A stretch of 64,000 bases of DNA from the NCBI RefSeq assembly GCF_910592395.1, contig NC_088314.1, positions 6,572,001-6,636,000 of the forward strand. The letters run 5' to 3'. The position numbers and the translations under genes are program-made. Origin of the DNA: Lineus longissimus (taxonomy: Eukaryota > Nemertea > Pilidiophora > Heteronemertea > Lineidae). Shown one piece after another: positions 44,201 through 58,700 of this stretch; position 1 is the first letter of the stretch, and each line of letters opens with the position of its first letter. The notes beneath the pieces were generated by a model, which was not told the origin of the DNA, did no database searches, and saw nothing but the letters and a program-made list of their open reading frames with translations.

Positions 44201-45847
44201 CTTCTGCGCACATACTCAAATGTCACGCAAATCTGACATTAAAATAAGCTTTGAGGGAAAGGTTACGACCAGTCTAAAGAACTTTGATACCTTTTTACCA
44301 ATCCTTATTATCCAATTTGTGGAAACTTGTGTGTTGCTATCCCTTTACACATGTGTGAAGAGAAAGGAGTGAAATTTTCATGTTGCTAAAATTTGATGAA
44401 TTTGCACATTTTGGCGAAAGACTAAGTATTGCATTGCTGCCAAATTTGAATTGTTAACGAATTACCATTTTAAGCTTTTTAAAAGCTTGCATTTGACATG
44501 GCATTTTGCCAAAAATTAGGTTAATAAAACTCTCGTGAAATTCCATGTGTACACTACAGTATGTATTTTTGATGGGACAAAATATACGAAATTTGACAGC
44601 ACAACAGGTGTTCAATATATATGTGAGAGAGACGATAAAAATGATCATATTATGAAAATTACATGAGATACTGACATGTAACCATAGGGGCATGGTGTCA
44701 CATTTATGATATCAAATGTTCTTATTTGTGAGGGAAAGAGGGCCCTCAGTTCAGCGAATGTTCTCCGTGAACAACCCACATGTACTCTCTTTAGTTATGA
44801 AGTATAAAATAAATGATTTGAGTTGCAAAAACTACAAAACTACTAAACATGCTAATACATGGATATACCTTGTTGTATTAATTGTAATGATGTCCTCTTA
44901 TACATGGAACACCAGGTCAGAATTCAAAAACTTATTCACTTCAAAAGCAGGATATTTTCACAGATAAAACATATTGTGGGCCATGTTTTGTCCTGGTTTG
45001 ATAATTCTCACATATAAAGTAATTTCCAGGAAACTAGTGGCCCTTGGTTCCTATCGCATTCCAAACATAGTATAGACTGTTTCAAAATCATAACTACATT
45101 TAAAGGAAATACATGTACATGTATATAAGGCAAGGTAGTACAATTAAATCCCTGGTAAAATTATAGCTTCTGTGTATAATAATGCATGCTACCAGCTGCT
45201 TTCTTCACTACAAAATCATCACTCTTCATCGGGGTGCTATGATATGAGTAGAGATCAGTGGACTGAATGAGTGCAAGCCAAGCACTGCATGCAGCCTCAA
45301 TGCAACTCGGGACCCAAGGGCTCAAGTCACATCCAGGAAAAGCTGTCTTCTAGTTCATGGGGCACATCTATAACCCAATTCTTCTCTGCTTTCTGCTTTG
45401 GGGGGGGGGGGGCAGTCCTGGGTCAAAATTAAATGCCTCAAAAACTTTGCCATAGAATATTCAGCCCCTGGTTCATGCCATGGTTACATCCAAAATGACT
45501 TTTGCATTGAATTTGAAACTAGTTGTATGTGTGTGTCCAGCTGGAATTGCAGTCTGCCATTTCCGGCAACTTATCATAATGGGCCATCAAAACCATTACC
45601 ATGTAATCATCATGTTTGCTCAAATGTTCTGAACTGGTTCTTGAACTGTCTGGTACTGCAGGGTCAGGTGAGGGAAGGAAATGCCTAGCATTTGTCAGGT
45701 CATGGAAGGACCCTAGATTGTGGGGCACTGCATGTTTTGCAGTATTCATTGGAAAAACTGACTGAAAGGAATTTCATTATCTTCCAAAATTAAAATCGTT
45801 GCAAAATGCAATTTTACAGTATGAGAAACCCTGTCCCTTCTTAACAG

Positions 45848-46189
45848 TTTTCTTCTCTGAGATCAATTTCTTTGACCGACAAGCCAATTGAATCAGCGAT
45901 GTTTGACTATGAAACACCTTTGGTGCCACAGTCTCTCATTCCAAGGTATTGTCAGAGGACTGGCGACCGGAACGAAGGGTCACCCCAGATTAGAGGATCT
46001 ATCTGGGACCTGCTCGAACTCCTAAAAAGAGGTGAAGGGTCAGACTATCTGGACCCTGGTACGAGCCGGCCCCGGGCGGCCATGAGAATAGATAAGATGA
46101 TACAATGGCGGCACGTTATGAATAGAAGACTCCGCCCCCACACCGAGAGACACTCCATGCATTCCTACCCACTTCTGTGGTTTGAGTAG
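45848..46189 (+). CDS. Unrecognised coding-like exon ending in a stop
   Basis: A strong acceptor (CCCTTCTTAACAG) is followed by 113 open codons to TAG at 46187-46189. The second half (about 45950-46170) is clearly GC-richer than its surroundings and has coding-like codon use, encoding RGSIWDLLELLKRGEGSDYL and HVMNRRLRPHTERHSM. I do not recognise the protein. It could be the last exon of an unknown plus-strand gene, an alternative ELK terminal exon, or a captured fragment. No upstream partner exon was found. Confidence 0.35.
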   Translation, partial: FSSLRSISLTDKPIESAMFDYETPLVPQSLIPRYCQRTGDRNEGSPQIRGSIWDLLELLKRGEGSDYLDPGTSRPRAAMRIDKMIQWRHVMNRRLRPHTERHSMHSYPLLWFE

Positions 46190-49100
46190 GTGTCATACAA
46201 GTCAGTCTGGATTTATGTTCAAACTTTATGATTTCACAAAACATTTCTTTTTCGAAATGATTTGACATAATCTGGGGGTCACTTGTTGTTGTAAGGAGTA
46301 TTTTTGTGGGTGCTGTTAACTTTCAGCGGGAGTTTCAATCTTACTTTTTATCGCGTTTTGTTCATGAAATGTTGCATTGGAATGTCGAGTTTCTTCATTT
46401 GTGGTGAAGACAGCAAAAAGGTTAGTTGTATTTTCATATTTTCATTCAGTTTAGTGTTCTTGTCTTGGTTTCAATATGTCATTAGGATGTGTGCATCACT
46501 TCTACTGCACTCTGTCATAAATGATGAGGTCCTGGAGTGCCGATGTTAGTTTTTGGACTTGGTGTTTGAAATTACTGTGATACTATGCCACTCTGACACC
46601 TGTAGGAATTAAACTGAACTAAACCTTGAGGAAAAACGATGGGGGCGTACAGGGCAAGGAATGATCTTTGGCTACGTATGTTGTGTGTCTAATATACTTC
46701 TGCCCAGTGGTTTTAATCTGAACATATATTTCATGGAAATATTATTCTGACTGTTTGTTTGTATTGATTAGTATGTGTGAATAACTCTTGTAAAAAAAGG
46801 TTTTCCAGGAAGATTGCCGTGCCTGGTTGTGGCACACTTTGGTCAAGGTGCAGCCAAATTCATAATTACCTTCCTGTTGCAGATAATTATTCAAAGAAAG
46901 GCCAACAATCAACTGCAATGGAAAACACGTCCCTCGATTTCTTCACTTCCTTGGAATAGGAAGTTGTGGTCGAAAAGTATCACCCATCTGGGTGGCACTG
47001 ACTAAGGGACCATCTCAAAATCCACTCTGTGATGCCAAAAGGGGAAGAAGTAGAGCTAAAGTACTCTCCCTGGACCTGAATAATGAAAAAGAGCTCGAAG
47101 TTTTAGCATCAGTGTTATCACATTCAGCCTCAATGAAATGTTTAAAGATTATATAGAATCGCTGAATTATGAGATGATCCCTATTTGCTGAAAGTTTATC
47201 AGTGTCACATGTACTTTGATATTCACCTGGTGGTGATACCTCATTGGGCATTTATTATTGGACCAAATGCTCCCGTTCTGTTTGTAAACATCATTGTCCA
47301 AGAGAGGAAGTCCAATTCCTGTGAAGTGACCATCCTTTGAAGAGATAACATTACCATTCAATGAAATACTTGTATTATTGACTCCGCAGACTATTGAGGA
47401 TGCAGAATGTTTCAAACTGTGTCAAATTGATAATGTAGCTCTATCTTACCACAGTTCGGTCAACTCAAAGGTGAAACCACATTTTTTCATTTCATCCTTG
47501 CCATGCTAAATTGGTTTACACTTCATGAGAAAATTTGTGAATAGAAAACATGGACAGTTTGGTCAACTTGAAAGTGGAACCAAACAGTCTTTTGACAGTT
47601 ATCCATCCGTCTGACTTTTGCGGGGAGCCGGAAATGGCCAAGGTGAAGCGGACACCCTTTTATGGAAAAACATGAAAACATTCATGCCACGGTCCATTAA
47701 AGGCAGAAAATTTCATTTAGCTTGATGCACTTTGTCGTGGGGTAGGTTTAGTTGTTCAAGGTGTTATGATTCTGACTGGGGATTTGACATCAGAGGCTGT
47801 GGTCTAATGTTTGCCACATTCTTTCCTTCTTGCCTGTAACCACAGAGCGTAGGTGGCCTATTCTTCCGTCGCAGGCTCGTAAGATTTTATGTGCGCTGAT
47901 GAAAATGTTCTGAATTCTTTGATTTGGGTGTTTTTTGCATGTTCTGTTGAGGTGGATGGTTCCCACGGATAGTTCCCATTGTGGGTATTGTTAAAAAGTT
48001 CCCCTGACTCTTTTGTTGCTGGATGTTTTACTTTTGATTTTGGTTTTGTGGGGTTGAGGAATCTCATCAGGTGACATTTTACATCATGTGTTTGTCATGA
48101 TTCAGCACAATCTTTTGGTATTTGACCACTTTGAACTTTTAACTGTTTTGGTCTTTTTTAGATAGGAGGGGTTGGGGGGGGGGGCTCCTGTTGATTTTTT
48201 AAATTGGAGGTTTTAAGGCTGTTGTTTTATGTTTCATTTTCATGTTTTGAAATTTTGCGCAGTAAAATTGGTTTTGCCTAGCTTTCTAATACTGAACCAT
48301 CACTGTCCATAGTTCGACCGTGTTCCTATACAGAGGGCCCTGCCCTCCTCAACATGGCCTTCTAATAGAAATAGGTAAATCTGGTGGTTAGCACTACAGT
48401 ATCTGTGATAAAGGGCTAAATAAAATTCCATGCCCAAGTCCCTTAAGGCTCTGGTACCCCAGGCAGTAACCTTAAATCTAATGCTAATAAGCTTAGGTTG
48501 AACTTGCTATCATTCGCCATTAGTTCTTATCCCTATTGGTTCCCCTGGAAACCCTCCTTCTGTTGCCTGGGTGGAGCCCATGAAACTGTGCTTCAGACTT
48601 GAACCCCCTCCCCCCCTAGAAGGAGGCTGTTTCCTGGCATTTGTTAAAAGCTGACCTTCGCATGTCACGGAATTCCAAGGGTTGAGGTTGGACCCAATTT
48701 TGTCCCATGTAATTGCAACTTTAGAGATGTTAGAAGGTATGAATGTCAACCCTAAAGCTTTGACTTGTACCTCAGACATTTCCTACATTCAAAAATGATA
48801 TCATTATCATCATAAAATGACAAATTAGAAGTCTGTGCGTTGAATTGTTTACGACAGGCAAGTTAGTTTCTAAGGGCTGAAATAAAAACAATTCTGCTGA
48901 CAAACTGGGAATAGTGCTAAAAGTTGAGGTTTTTTTACGTACCGATACCTCTAAAATATAGGCTTTGGCAACCAATGGTATTCTATTATTTCAGCTGATT
49001 ACTTCCCTTGGTTGAATTCATGTGATTTCCTCGCATTAGTAATATGGATTGATTTACTGAATCAAGTATTTCCCAGTCTGTGCGGCGAAAGGATTTCCTG

Positions 49101-51264
49101 GAAACCAACCTGCCCGCCGCTTGGCTTCTTTGTTTCCTTAGTTTCTATACCTAGATGGCAGTGTGCCATGGTTTACAAACAAAAGAATGTAACCTTTCTG
49201 ATGCTTAATTCTGCCGTGAAAGATGTCACGTGACGTATTATGCAAAAAGGCATTTCGTGATCCATGCAGTGCCCTAAAGTCAACTTTACAGTAATAGCTT
49301 TAACCAGAAGATAGCAAGTGCTGCAAATCAAAAATCAAAAATCAAAAATAATGCAATCTGTAAAAACTCAATATATATATTGATTATTTTGTGTTGCACA
49401 ATTCCGTGCATTCATAGCAGTTCCTGAAGGTTTCTGAAATTTTTGGTGAGTGAAAATTGCACTGGAAACATCAATGTTGTACAACAAATGGTCATTGACA
49501 CTAACAGACAATTGGTGAAATTTTGTTGCGCAGGATTTATTTTTTTGCTGACAGGGCAGATTCACTGCAGCCATACCAAACAACGTTTCACCGAAACCTT
49601 TGAACAATTGAATGAAAGTATTGTTAGTTCTAGTTCTGTGGGGTGATTATCAACTATCATGCTTGCAATAAAATCTCACACCACCAGATATCAATATCTT
49701 ATCCTCTCAAATATTTAATAATACTGCTCACAGATGGGTGTGTCGGATTGCGGGTTGACAGACTTGTCAAATATGTCCAGTGGGAAACCCACTGAATCAT
49801 TGCCCCATATTCAGGAAGGGCTGAAACACTGGTTGAAATGTCAAAGACCTAAATGACAAAACCTGTATGTCTAATATCCTCTGCGAAGTTCCATTGACAA
49901 TGCCCTACTGATATTTAGACAGGCGATATGACTAATAATTCCATTGTATTTGACCTGGAGTTGTACGGTCTATCTTTCTGGCTTTGGTTACGATATCAGC
50001 AACCTGTTGGTTCTGTTGCGCAATACTACTCCATGTTTCTGGTGCCTGTCATGATATCATAAATAGTTACACTTGAAAGTTAGTGATTTTAGGGAGCAGG
50101 GGTGTATAGTTATACGGAAACAAGTTTCAGGCACCTGATGCCTTGATAGTGCTTTTTGGTGAGTCTGTCACGAACAACAGTTTTAGTTGCCAAGTTCAGT
50201 TGTGCCTACAGCAGCCAAAGCGGAAAGTCGTTTTAGTGGAATTAGTCAATATGGTTATGTTTGTTTGTGTTGGTTGGTGCCAACATCCTGTCATCTGATG
50301 TCCCGCTTATTTTGGGAAAGATGCTATTCTGGCAAAGTATGTTAGTTGTCTGCTATTGGTTGTTCCTTGCCGGTATGATTCTGATCAAAACATAGTGCAA
50401 TATTGCTTCATTGTATCAATAAATGTTAACATTCAATGCTAAACGGGTACCCACTTATGATGTGACTCAATTTCATGTCAGTTTTTGAGATATGGGGTCG
50501 TGGTCATGGTTTGGTTTGACTCATTTGCATAAATCTTGATCTTGACCTTCTGAAGGTCAGTGTTGAGCAATTGGTACCATGAAATGCGGTTATGGGGAAT
50601 ATTGCTGTTGTTTGGAACAGAAACTGTATGTTCTGGTCCATGGTCCATGGAGATGATAGAAACTACTTATGTTTTTGATCCAGATCTAGTCTCTGCAAAT
50701 CATACAGGTGAAAGGTTGTCATGATCTTTATAAAGGGTTCCTCTTTGGTCAGTTTTGGACACAAATTTCCTGGATTTTTAAGTTGTTGGATAGTGAAGAA
50801 GAAAAGGTTGTTGGAAACAGGTTGACCATTCCTTAAATCTGGAATCTTTGGATCTTCGTTGTCTTTTGGTCACCACCTATCAGGTTAGTTTGAAGTTTAT
50901 TTCTTCATGAGCCTTTCTTGAGCTTGCATGGACTCGTTTCTGCTGCCCGATTGATTCATTTTATTTTCTGTTGGTTTTTGACTTGCCGATCACATTTTAA
51001 CCACCAAACATGTGGCAAGTCAGTCTTGATAATTATGTTTTAGCCTCAAATACTCCCTTATTGGGGCTAAATATTGCAGGCCTAAATCCTTATCACTCAA
51101 TGAGTTTGGGTTGTTGCAGAGTTTTTCGGGGGCGGTATCTCCATCTGAACTCTTTAGCAGTGAGCTGAGGGGAAGGGAACTTTCGACACTGAACACATCT
51201 CAAACAAAGACTGAATGACAAGTGTCAATTTGAAATGTTGGCCATTGCTCGATGGCCTAAGCCT

Positions 51265-51411
51265 TTAAAGGGGGCAATGTGTGCAGGAGGTGGAGTGTCC
51301 AATATTGGTGGTATTTTGGTGACATGATCAACAATTTAAACTGTTGCTCATATGCAGTGAGGGAACTGGTTAATTTGGTCCACCTGGCTCTTTCCTATAT
51401 TCTCCCTTGAA
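51265..51411. mobile_element. MITE-like element, copy 3
   Basis: Opens TTAAAGGGGGCAATG and closes TTCTCCCTTGAA, with an interior CACCTGGCTCTTTCCTATATT like that of the copy at 8313-8534. The terminal inverted repeats are degraded. About 147 bp. Confidence 0.55.
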
Positions 51412-52730
51412 GAGTCTATGTCAGTTGCGCGAAATGGATAAACATTTGCTTGCCAAATTTAGCCAATGGGGATTCTTCATGAATCATGGCGTTGTTACAT
51501 TTTGTTGTAAAATGTTTGAGGTCAGATCAAAGAGCCGATTGAGGAAATATCAGGCAGCCAACCCGAGCCAGCCGTATAATGATAAAAGTATGTCATGGGC
51601 TTGATTAAAGAAAATAATTGGGTTTCCCTGGTCAACGGGAATCATGCAAAAGGGATGTCATTTTCTTATTGAGGACAGGCACAAGTTCTCGAAAATTTTA
51701 GAAAATTAACACTTTCTGTGAATAAGATTATTCATGACAGGAACATGTTTCCAACAGAAAGTGGTGAGTGAAACAAGGTGTCGTCATGGCAGAAGGTTTT
51801 GACAATTTTTTTAACCTTTTGCTGAAAAGTTTTTCCCCTGTTTCCTAAGACTGGGCAATGATTTGACGATCAGTCTGTTAAAGGGAAGTTTGCAAGGAAA
51901 GTATGCCAAACAAATTCTTTTAATCATGCGGAATTGCACAAAATCAGAGGTAGGTCCACTGCTTGGTTTGATAATTTTTTTAGGGATGTCCACCACAAGA
52001 TACAGACGGCAGAGACTGTCCACAGAATTTCATATGGCTTGCTGCAGATCTTTTCTCCTATATTTTAAATGAATGTTCGGCTCAGTAACATAATGAGGCT
52101 TCGCAAAACCAGGTTGAAGCAAACAAGTTGGCTTCCCTGACCAAATATAGCCAGAGGAATTCACACAAGCATATGATTGTGGAAGTTTTCAACGGTGACA
52201 AGAAAGTGTGGCTTCCTCCCCTCCTAGCCGGAGACCAGGAAGGAACAGACGCTAGCAGGAACCAGCTCCTGGAGTACAAATGATCTTTATTTGCCGTGGC
52301 TATCGGACAATACAAGAAATCGCTTGTTCTAACTTGCATAAAGACCAGGATGTACAAAACGGAAGATTCATGTATTTGAGTGGAAATGACAATTGTGTGC
52401 CGGCTCCGCATAAACATTGAGATTTTTGGAAGGTTTTTGACACATAACAAAGGAATCGTTTTTCAGTTTGTTTAGGTAAATAACAAAGATGTACCAGGGC
52501 GGTGGCTGCTTTTTCTGGGTGGTTAACGGATGATGTTGTTGGGTGGTTTTTCTGTTATGTAGAAGCAACTTACCTATTAAGTCCTCTCCGTCCCTGGTTG
52601 TGGGACATTTAAGGTCATCGCCATCTACCTCCATCTGAGCAAAACGAATAACAAAAGCAATCCATGTGAAATATTTTTCTACAAATTTTCTTTTTTGAAT
52701 ACTATATCAGTCGTAATTCTATCTTTTCAG

Positions 52731-52776
52731 ATTCTGCACTAGTTGTTGACAAATAAAACTGCACCCATGACATCAG
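52731..52776 (+). CDS. ELK: ELK start exon (proposed upstream ATG)
   Basis: The acceptor CTATCTTTTCAG and donor TCAG|GTAGGT bound 46 nt containing ACCC ATG ACA TCA G. An in-frame TAG lies 27 nt upstream of the ATG. It ends in phase 1, which fits the next exon exactly. The first residues would be MTSE, continuing into SGKRSPSPS. Confidence 0.55.
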
Positions 52777-55700
52777 GTAGGTCTTCAATAACTATAATGC
52801 ATATGTAACTTTTCAAGATTTTGAAGGGTGGTCACTCTCATCTAAGGGCATGACTAACGGTGACATTTTATGGGTAATCTGTCATGGATGTTCCTGCATC
52901 TTTAACAATGTTACTATAAAGTGAAATGAGGAAAAAGAACTTTCAGGTTCATCCAAGTCATGCTCTCCCCTGTAGAATAGGCATGGGAAGGAGATATCTC
53001 TCCTCAGAGATTTGGATGGGCAGTTGAGGCACCTCGTGCAAGATGATCTGTTTGAACCATTTAGCCTCAGATGACCATCAAACATCAAAAAGAATCGTTG
53101 GAGACCATTGGGATTGTTCAAATTGTACCAGTTTGCAGCTGCCCTCACCAGTCAATGATCCGGCTGATCATCGTAAAAAACACTCATCGCATCAGAACGT
53201 GAAGTACCCGCATGATTCTTCAAGGACCGACACAAATCATTTGCAATTAAATAGATCTTAAAATGCTATTCACGTTTTAAAATTTGATGAAAGGTATCGG
53301 GAGTACTTGGGCGTCTGCTTGGCATCAGGCGCACGCTTCTTGAGAGGATCATATTATTGTATTGTTCTCGGTCATGATAATGCTAATATAAGTATCGTTC
53401 AAAATGTTGGTGCCCTTTGGTGAATAGAAAGTTGTATGTAAAATTAGAGATGTTTTTAGAGAACTGCAGTATAGTGGTTTATTGGGTCAAGTTGGTACAT
53501 CGTGTTTGGTCAGCATCACCTGCATTCTTATATAAGGTAATGTGGTACAATTATATCTTCTGCACTATAAGAAGCAACTGACATCCTTGCAAACAGAAGC
53601 TATAGTTGCACAGAAGTTAAAATCGTACCATCTTACTGTACAGTGCATACTGGCAACTAAGTTGATTGACAATCATCATAAGATGGGTGTCCATAATTTT
53701 CATCAAAAGAAGAAAATATCCTGCCCTTTTCAAATCTTGGCAGTAGTTCCACGATAGATGGTGATCACCCCATATTTGGAATGTCATCAAATTCATTCTG
53801 TTGGTGAATGATTTGTGTGAGTTTGGATATTATGCTGATTGCACATGATTTAGTGTTTGGATTGGTCATCATAAGTCCAGGAAAAACCATTTTACAATCC
53901 TCTTTCATAAAAATTGGATGCCAAACTTCCACTTTTAATCACAAAAACCATCAAGCCGCCCAATTTGTACATTGTTCCTCAAGGTGTAACCTTCCATTAC
54001 AATTGTTTGTAAACAAAATATTTCGTCAATCTAAAAATAAATCTGTGAATCAAATCAATGAAATGACCAAGTATGGTAGGAATATTTTCAAATGTCAGTT
54101 TTGACAGGACTGTGATTATCATACTTTTGTGGATTATTTGTATGGGTGATTCAGTTCTTACTGGCGTGGACTCAAACTGAATAATTCCATGCTAAATTGA
54201 GCTGCAAATAGCCTACATTGTGTACATTATCATACCACTTACATTGCTCAAGGCGGGTCAAATTCAATGACGTACATTTATGGCATAAGTGAGTAATACT
54301 GTTAATGGCTGGACGAATTTCAATGGACATGATCTCAAGTAGTCACGTGGCTTATTGATAAAAAATAAAAGACTTCCTCTTGTCCGATCTGTCCATTTAT
54401 CTATTTCTGGCCGACCAGACGGAATATCTGTATATCCTTTAAATACTAAGGTTAGTTTATTTATATTTTGTAATTATTTTGGTTCATATTATGCTGGGTT
54501 TTGTTGTTGCGAATTATTTACGGCCTAATGAGAAATATCACCTTAGTTTGAACTCAATGTATTTGTCATATCATGAGGCCTCAGAATTATTATGATAAAA
54601 TTTTCTAGTGTCCTTATTAGAAAATTCCTCTTTTCATAATATTTGTGGACCTGTAATTGAATATCTTTATATTTGTTTGATACTGTTCATGTCAGCATGC
54701 ACTTCTGTATTTGTAAGAAGTTTTAACAATTGCTTGTAACCACTTCGCTGTACGGGACGTTCCATGACGTCAAATTGCAAGATTTTTCCTGGAGATGGGG
54801 GTTGTTCGCACCCCCACCGCCCTTGCCTTTTTCTGTGACCACGAATGTTAGATGGTTTCTTTCAAGTTAATCTTTGAATAATACAGAAACACAAAATGTA
54901 ATTGAAAGTACTTTTGCAGGATCTCAAGATGACAAAATCAACCTTGATAGATTAAAAGCCAGAACTAATTATAAAGTTATGTACCCCAAATCACACTGTT
55001 GATCACCGGTGCTAAATCCCGAAATCAAGTCAGATATGTATAAACCGCTTTAAAATTTGCTGGGAATTGAAGTTTGAACCGCACTACCCTCTCAAAAACC
55101 ACTAGATTTAGAAACATCCTTGTTGACAAATCCTGCTCGGGTGATGGGGACAAGTAGCGGCGTGTGAACGGCGCGAGGCTCAAGTCTTCTCATCCACTCG
55201 CCTCAGCTTGATTCTCAGGCATCATTATAATAGGTATCATACTGAACAATGGATGGAAACGAGCATGCAACGGGTGCTCGACTTGCCAATGACAAACTAG
55301 TTTTTCCCATCTGCCTTTTACACACTGGTTTTATACTCTGTTTTCGTGAAAAAGGTGTGAAGGGGAATATTTAAAAGTGAGGGGGAGAATGCAGGGTGCC
55401 CTCCGTTTGGCATGGAAGCTGGTGGGGTGGTTATAAATGTCAGAGAAGATCATGGAACAAATTTTTAATTGCATCGAACTGTTAAAATGACCATATTTGG
55501 GATAAACGGTTAAATCACGGATATTTGCTGTCAACAGGCGGAACAAGTGTGTAATATTTGTTATCACAGTCATATCAAATTACATTATCAGAGTTAGTTC
55601 ACACCAAGGCTCAAAAAAAAATTATCTTGGTGCATATATAAATCAGGGGTAGTGTCACACAACCCTACATTTACATCCAAGTCAGGTCAAGCAAGGTTTT

Positions 55701-58700
55701 ATGTCGTGGCGACTGAAAGAAATTGCGACAGAATCTGATGGCATGTATTTCATCTTCTCGTTTTAGAATCAGGCAAACGTAGTCCGTCTCCCTCACCAGT
55801 CTCTGAGACTGAGACATCAGAAACTCAGGAGAAGAAGTTTACCTTCTCAAACTATACATGTAGGTCCAAAGGTGAGTGTACTATGAACTCTTCTTCTTCT
55901 GGATTTGGCATTTTAAAAATTCACGCGAGACTGCTAGTTCGTTTCAGGCAATGAAGTTGGCTGTCCAAGAGAATTGTGCCATGTCCCAGAGTTTTGTGGT
56001 CACATGTTGTCCTTTGGCGAGTAATTCTTCATTAGAGAGCAAGTCTGAAGTCTTATAACTGCTCTAAATAGGCATTGCCTTGTTTTGTTGTTTCACTTGG
56101 GTGGTTTAGGAGTGAGGGAGAGAGGGAGGGGCAGCGAGAGCCCTCACCCTCCCTCTCTTTTTACTGCCTCGGAGACAGAGGCATAGCAGCCTTAGCAGTG
56201 CCATTACAGGGCCTCACATTAGCAAACCCTCCTTATAAATTAAAATTTTGAACAGTATATTTCAGATTCTGTTAAGATTTGAATCCCATCATAAGCATAT
56301 ATGTAAATGACTAGCTTTTTGAAGAAGCAGTTTTGGATCATCTTGACACACTTACGAGATCAACGGATGGAGATTCGGACAAGATCCGTCAGCCGCCAGG
56401 ATCCTTGAGGAAACCATTGTGGCATTTCCAAACTCAAGTGCCACATTGTAAAGATCCTTGTTTCTGTAGATAATTTGCAGCTGCCATTTTAAACTGATTT
56501 TGAGATACTTATAGGGTTTTTGCCCTCTTGAAGTTTCCTTTCCAGATTTTAATTTTTTTGAATCCTCGTTTTATTTGTGAGCCATGGTTATGCGGTTTTA
56601 CTTGGTGCATTCACTAGGTGGTATGCACTCTTCACTAAGTAAAGTTTTGTCTTTTGTGGAGACATCACAGACTCAATATTTAATGACATTTTACAGAATT
56701 ATCAGAAATATTGGAAAGTATCTGCAGTTTGTCAGTGTTCTGATTAAAAAACAGTTCCATCAAGTCAAAATGCTGCATTTTGTCGTAACTATTATAACAC
56801 TTATTACCCTGTTAGTAAAAATTTGTCCCCCTCATATGCCAATAGTGATGTTTCTCATTTGGGGACCTTTGTCCCACATATCGTGTTTGCTCTTGTAGTG
56901 CAAAGAACTCCAGCTTGCACAAGATAGACATAGCATCTGTTTGGATAAGCGGCCTCCTCTGCGCAAATGTTTGATAACTTTGTGGTGGCTAGAACGATAC
57001 CAAGTGAAGGCTATGCTAAAACCTACAAAGTGGTAAACTTATTATGATTTGCCACGAGTTATTATGACCAGGCCACCAAATGTCACACTACGGAAATGAA
57101 AATGTGATTTCCCTTTTAAGATAGGAAGATATTAAATGCTCGTAGGAAATTAAAAATAAATCTTCCGCTGGCTAAAAAGCTTGTTCTTGCAACCTTCCCA
57201 TCAGATGAATAGGATCTGCTGGGAGTCGGAAAACGTGCTTCACTCGATCCCCGGTGATATTGTGGACTTACAGCGGAGAGGAAGTCAGGATTACGGCTCC
57301 CGGCTATAAGGCTTAATCCCCACACAAAAGCTAATAATGTCAGCCTGTCATTTACGGAGGCACATTAAGCAGTCTTAGACGACTCTCCCATTGTCATAGC
57401 GGATACTACACGTTTTCATTCAGATAATGCAAACCTCCTGACAACTTCTCTTCTCATTTACAAAAGTAATAGGCCCTGTTTACTTCCTGGGTCTTGCGTG
57501 GCAAACAATATTTCGCTCTGACATGTCGGAGTCCTGTTGGTGTTGCTTCTATTGTAAATACTCAATACTCTCCTGGTCTTTTCTACCCATCTTTTCTCCG
57601 GTTGCAAAAAGAGCGTACGAAAAATCCTCCCGGGGATCTCAAATATCCTTTTTGATTAGCTGATGAAGGAAGCTTTCCGGTGTAGCTTAGGGCCCTGTGG
57701 AAGAGATGATTATGAACACGTTAACTCTTGATCTCGGGTTTTTCTCACACAATGGAGAAAAGAGGATGATGGTGAGGAAAAAAGTCCGACTGACTTTTCA
57801 ATAAAGTGCTTAACCATCTTATGATATTCTTTTTTTACCCTTTGGGGGCATATTGTAATGGCATTGTAGCAGTGTTAAACGTGGCATGCTGCTGCCGTGT
57901 TTGGTTGGTACCGACTATTGTGAACCCTTTACTCTCAGGGCCCTAAATTTGAGCAAAGATGTCCTTTTCAGATTTCACTATCATTAAATTCTGCTAAAGG
58001 TTGGGTTTTCTTATGATTTTTCCATTATTAGCTCAGTAATTTTTGTGCCATCATGGCGCAAAAATATTAGACTCTTGGAAGGGTTGGCAGTAGGTCTACA
58101 GTAGTTAAATTGGTTTAAATTTTATGAATTACTGTAAATTGCATTGTAAAACCAGTAAAATACCCCAACAGGCTGTCTAATTATAAAAAATAATCTAAAT
58201 CACATGTGAAAGAATGTGTCCTTGAAAAAGATAAAAGAATTGGCACATTTCTTATAAAACTTAAAATGAAAAAGAAGTTCACAACTCTCTACCCTCAATT
58301 TCATTTTCATTTGTACACACTGAATAAAGTCACCAGAACAAAGAATAAAACGTCGCATAACTTTGTGTGTGTAACTTGTGCCGCAGCTTGGGTGTAATTT
58401 CTCCCAGATTTGTTGATCCTGTGAGATGAAATGATTGCGGATGCTGCGTCCTGTGTCAACTTCATCTAGTTAATTGTGAAGCGTATTCCGCTTGAGTTCA
58501 CTTCAAAGTGGCTGTAAATCAAACAACCCGAAAACTGGCAATTTTCGTTGCTGAGACCAACAATAATAATTGCTGCAATAATCGCTTGACTGTTGAAAGT
58601 TCTCAAGTCTGAGAAAGAAGCTGCAATAGACAACGCTGTGTCTGAGACAAATTTCCCTTGGGACACCCATCGTTGTAACCGCATTAACAAATCAACTATT

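Larger units (their letters stand above)
41215..52730 (+). other. Long non-coding stretch, probable first ELK intron
   Basis: An AT-rich region of 11.5 kb. It holds a 222-residue open frame at 41654-42322 without recognisable homology, one coding-like segment at 45848-46189 (listed separately), a G homopolymer near 45401, and a MITE at 51265. Otherwise I see nothing coding. Confidence 0.4.
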
